From assembly GCF_900626135.1 (NCBI RefSeq), contig NZ_LR130786.1, positions 124,001 through 188,000 on the forward strand: a stretch of DNA of 64,000 bases, read 5' to 3'. The stretch comes from Senegalia massiliensis (GTDB lineage: Bacteria > Bacillota > Clostridia > Tissierellales > SIT17). The position numbers and the translations under genes are program-made. Positions within the stretch are counted from its first letter, which is position 1. Each line of letters begins with the position of its first letter. The notes under the pieces are model-generated. The model was not told the DNA's origin and made no database searches. It worked only from the letters and a program-made list of their open reading frames with translations. Shown one piece after another: positions 63,570-64,000 of this stretch.

Positions 63570-64000
63570 CTAATCTAAATTTTCTATAACTTCATCAATA
63601 GTTCCTCCACCTAAACATACATCTCCATTATAAAAAACAACACCTTGACCTTCAGTTATTGCTTTTTGTTTTTTATGGAAAATAACCTTGGCTTTATTGT
63701 CATTAAGTGGTATAACTGTAACATCTTGATCTCTTTGTCTGTATCTAAATTTAGCTGTACATGTAAATTCTTCTGTTGGCTTATTATTACTTATCCAATT
63801 GATATTTTCAGCTATCAATCCTTCTGAAAATAATGCAGGATTATTGGAGCCTTGAGCAGCATATAAAATATTGTTTTCAAGGTCTTTGTAAGCTACAAAC
63901 CAAGGTTCACCAGTTCCAACTCCTCCTATTCCAAGTCCTTTTCTTTGACCTTTAGTATAGTACATAAGTCCATTATGTTTTCCTAAAATTTGGCCATCTA
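63570..64000 (-). CDS. mnmA: tRNA-specific 2-thiouridylase MnmA, C-terminal part
   Basis: The frame enters from the right edge and ends at 63570, giving 143 residues of the C-terminal part of MnmA, which thiolates U34 of tRNAs for Lys, Glu and Gln. Landmarks are DGQILGKHNGLMYYTKGQRKGLGIGG, EPWFVAYKDLENNILYAAQG, the FRYRQ segment and AITEGQGVVFYNGDVCLGGGTI at the end. The ATP-binding and catalytic-cysteine parts lie outside the window, so integrity cannot be judged. Confidence 0.95.
   Translation of the reverse strand, partial: DGQILGKHNGLMYYTKGQRKGLGIGGVGTGEPWFVAYKDLENNILYAAQGSNNPALFSEGLIAENINWISNNKPTEEFTCTAKFRYRQRDQDVTVIPLNDNKAKVIFHKKQKAITEGQGVVFYNGDVCLGGGTIDEVIENLD

Overview
The window is a chromosomal segment of a low-GC, AT-rich Gram-positive anaerobe (Bacillota; Clostridia or Tissierellia type). 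This is inferred from strong AGGAGG ribosome binding sites, sigma-A-type promoters, the cggR-gap-pgk-tpiA-gpmI-eno-secG order, the rnr-smpB-ssrA cluster, and a selenium-dependent glycine reductase operon typical of Stickland amino acid fermenters. Nearly all genes lie on the minus strand. I cannot name the species.

Layout. 1-4100 is an accessory-looking stretch: an exporter-like membrane protein, a lipoprotein, two small ORFs broken by early stop codons, an 84-bp promoter-bearing direct repeat, a membrane protein/Cro-type regulator pair, and a frameshifted LAGLIDADG homing endonuclease gene. 4104-4729 is the tmRNA gene (ssrA). Its T-loop is interrupted by a ~275-nt group I intron. The homing endonuclease gene lies just outside the tmRNA 3' end on the opposite strand, not inside the intron. 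4735-12392 holds smpB, a truncated UvrC-like GIY-YIG gene, rnr, a membrane pyrophosphatase, secG and eno. 12420-19624 completes lower glycolysis with its CggR repressor, promoter and operator, plus rpoN. 19765-24515 is a purine nucleoside-type ABC importer with its lipoprotein receptor.

24689-32752 is the glycine reductase operon: promoter, tandem glycine riboswitch with terminator, grdX, trxB, trxA, grdE, grdA, grdB, grdC, grdD. grdA and grdB each contain an in-frame UGA read as selenocysteine. Electrons would pass TrxB to TrxA to GrdA, GrdB activates glycine, and GrdC/GrdD release acetyl phosphate. kbl (42671-43849) could supply glycine from threonine breakdown.

32794-41376 carries a DUF362 ferredoxin-like protein, a Na/Pi cotransporter with a candidate Pho box, trmL, a HAD phosphatase, and a transglutaminase/DUF58/MoxR set. 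41483-53935 is housekeeping: nth, kbl, nfo, a RodA/FtsW protein, a NUDIX protein, glutaminase, a nucleoside kinase, two pseudouridine synthases, a radical SAM protein and several small proteins. 54036-58053 is a CstA-type transporter with a LytS/LytTR two-component system. 58156-64000 has a parvulin, small membrane proteins, peptidases, a metal-ligand-rich DUF1292 protein and the 3' end of mnmA. Many genes end in near-perfect palindromic terminators. I saw no tRNA, rRNA, CRISPR array or complete insertion sequence.
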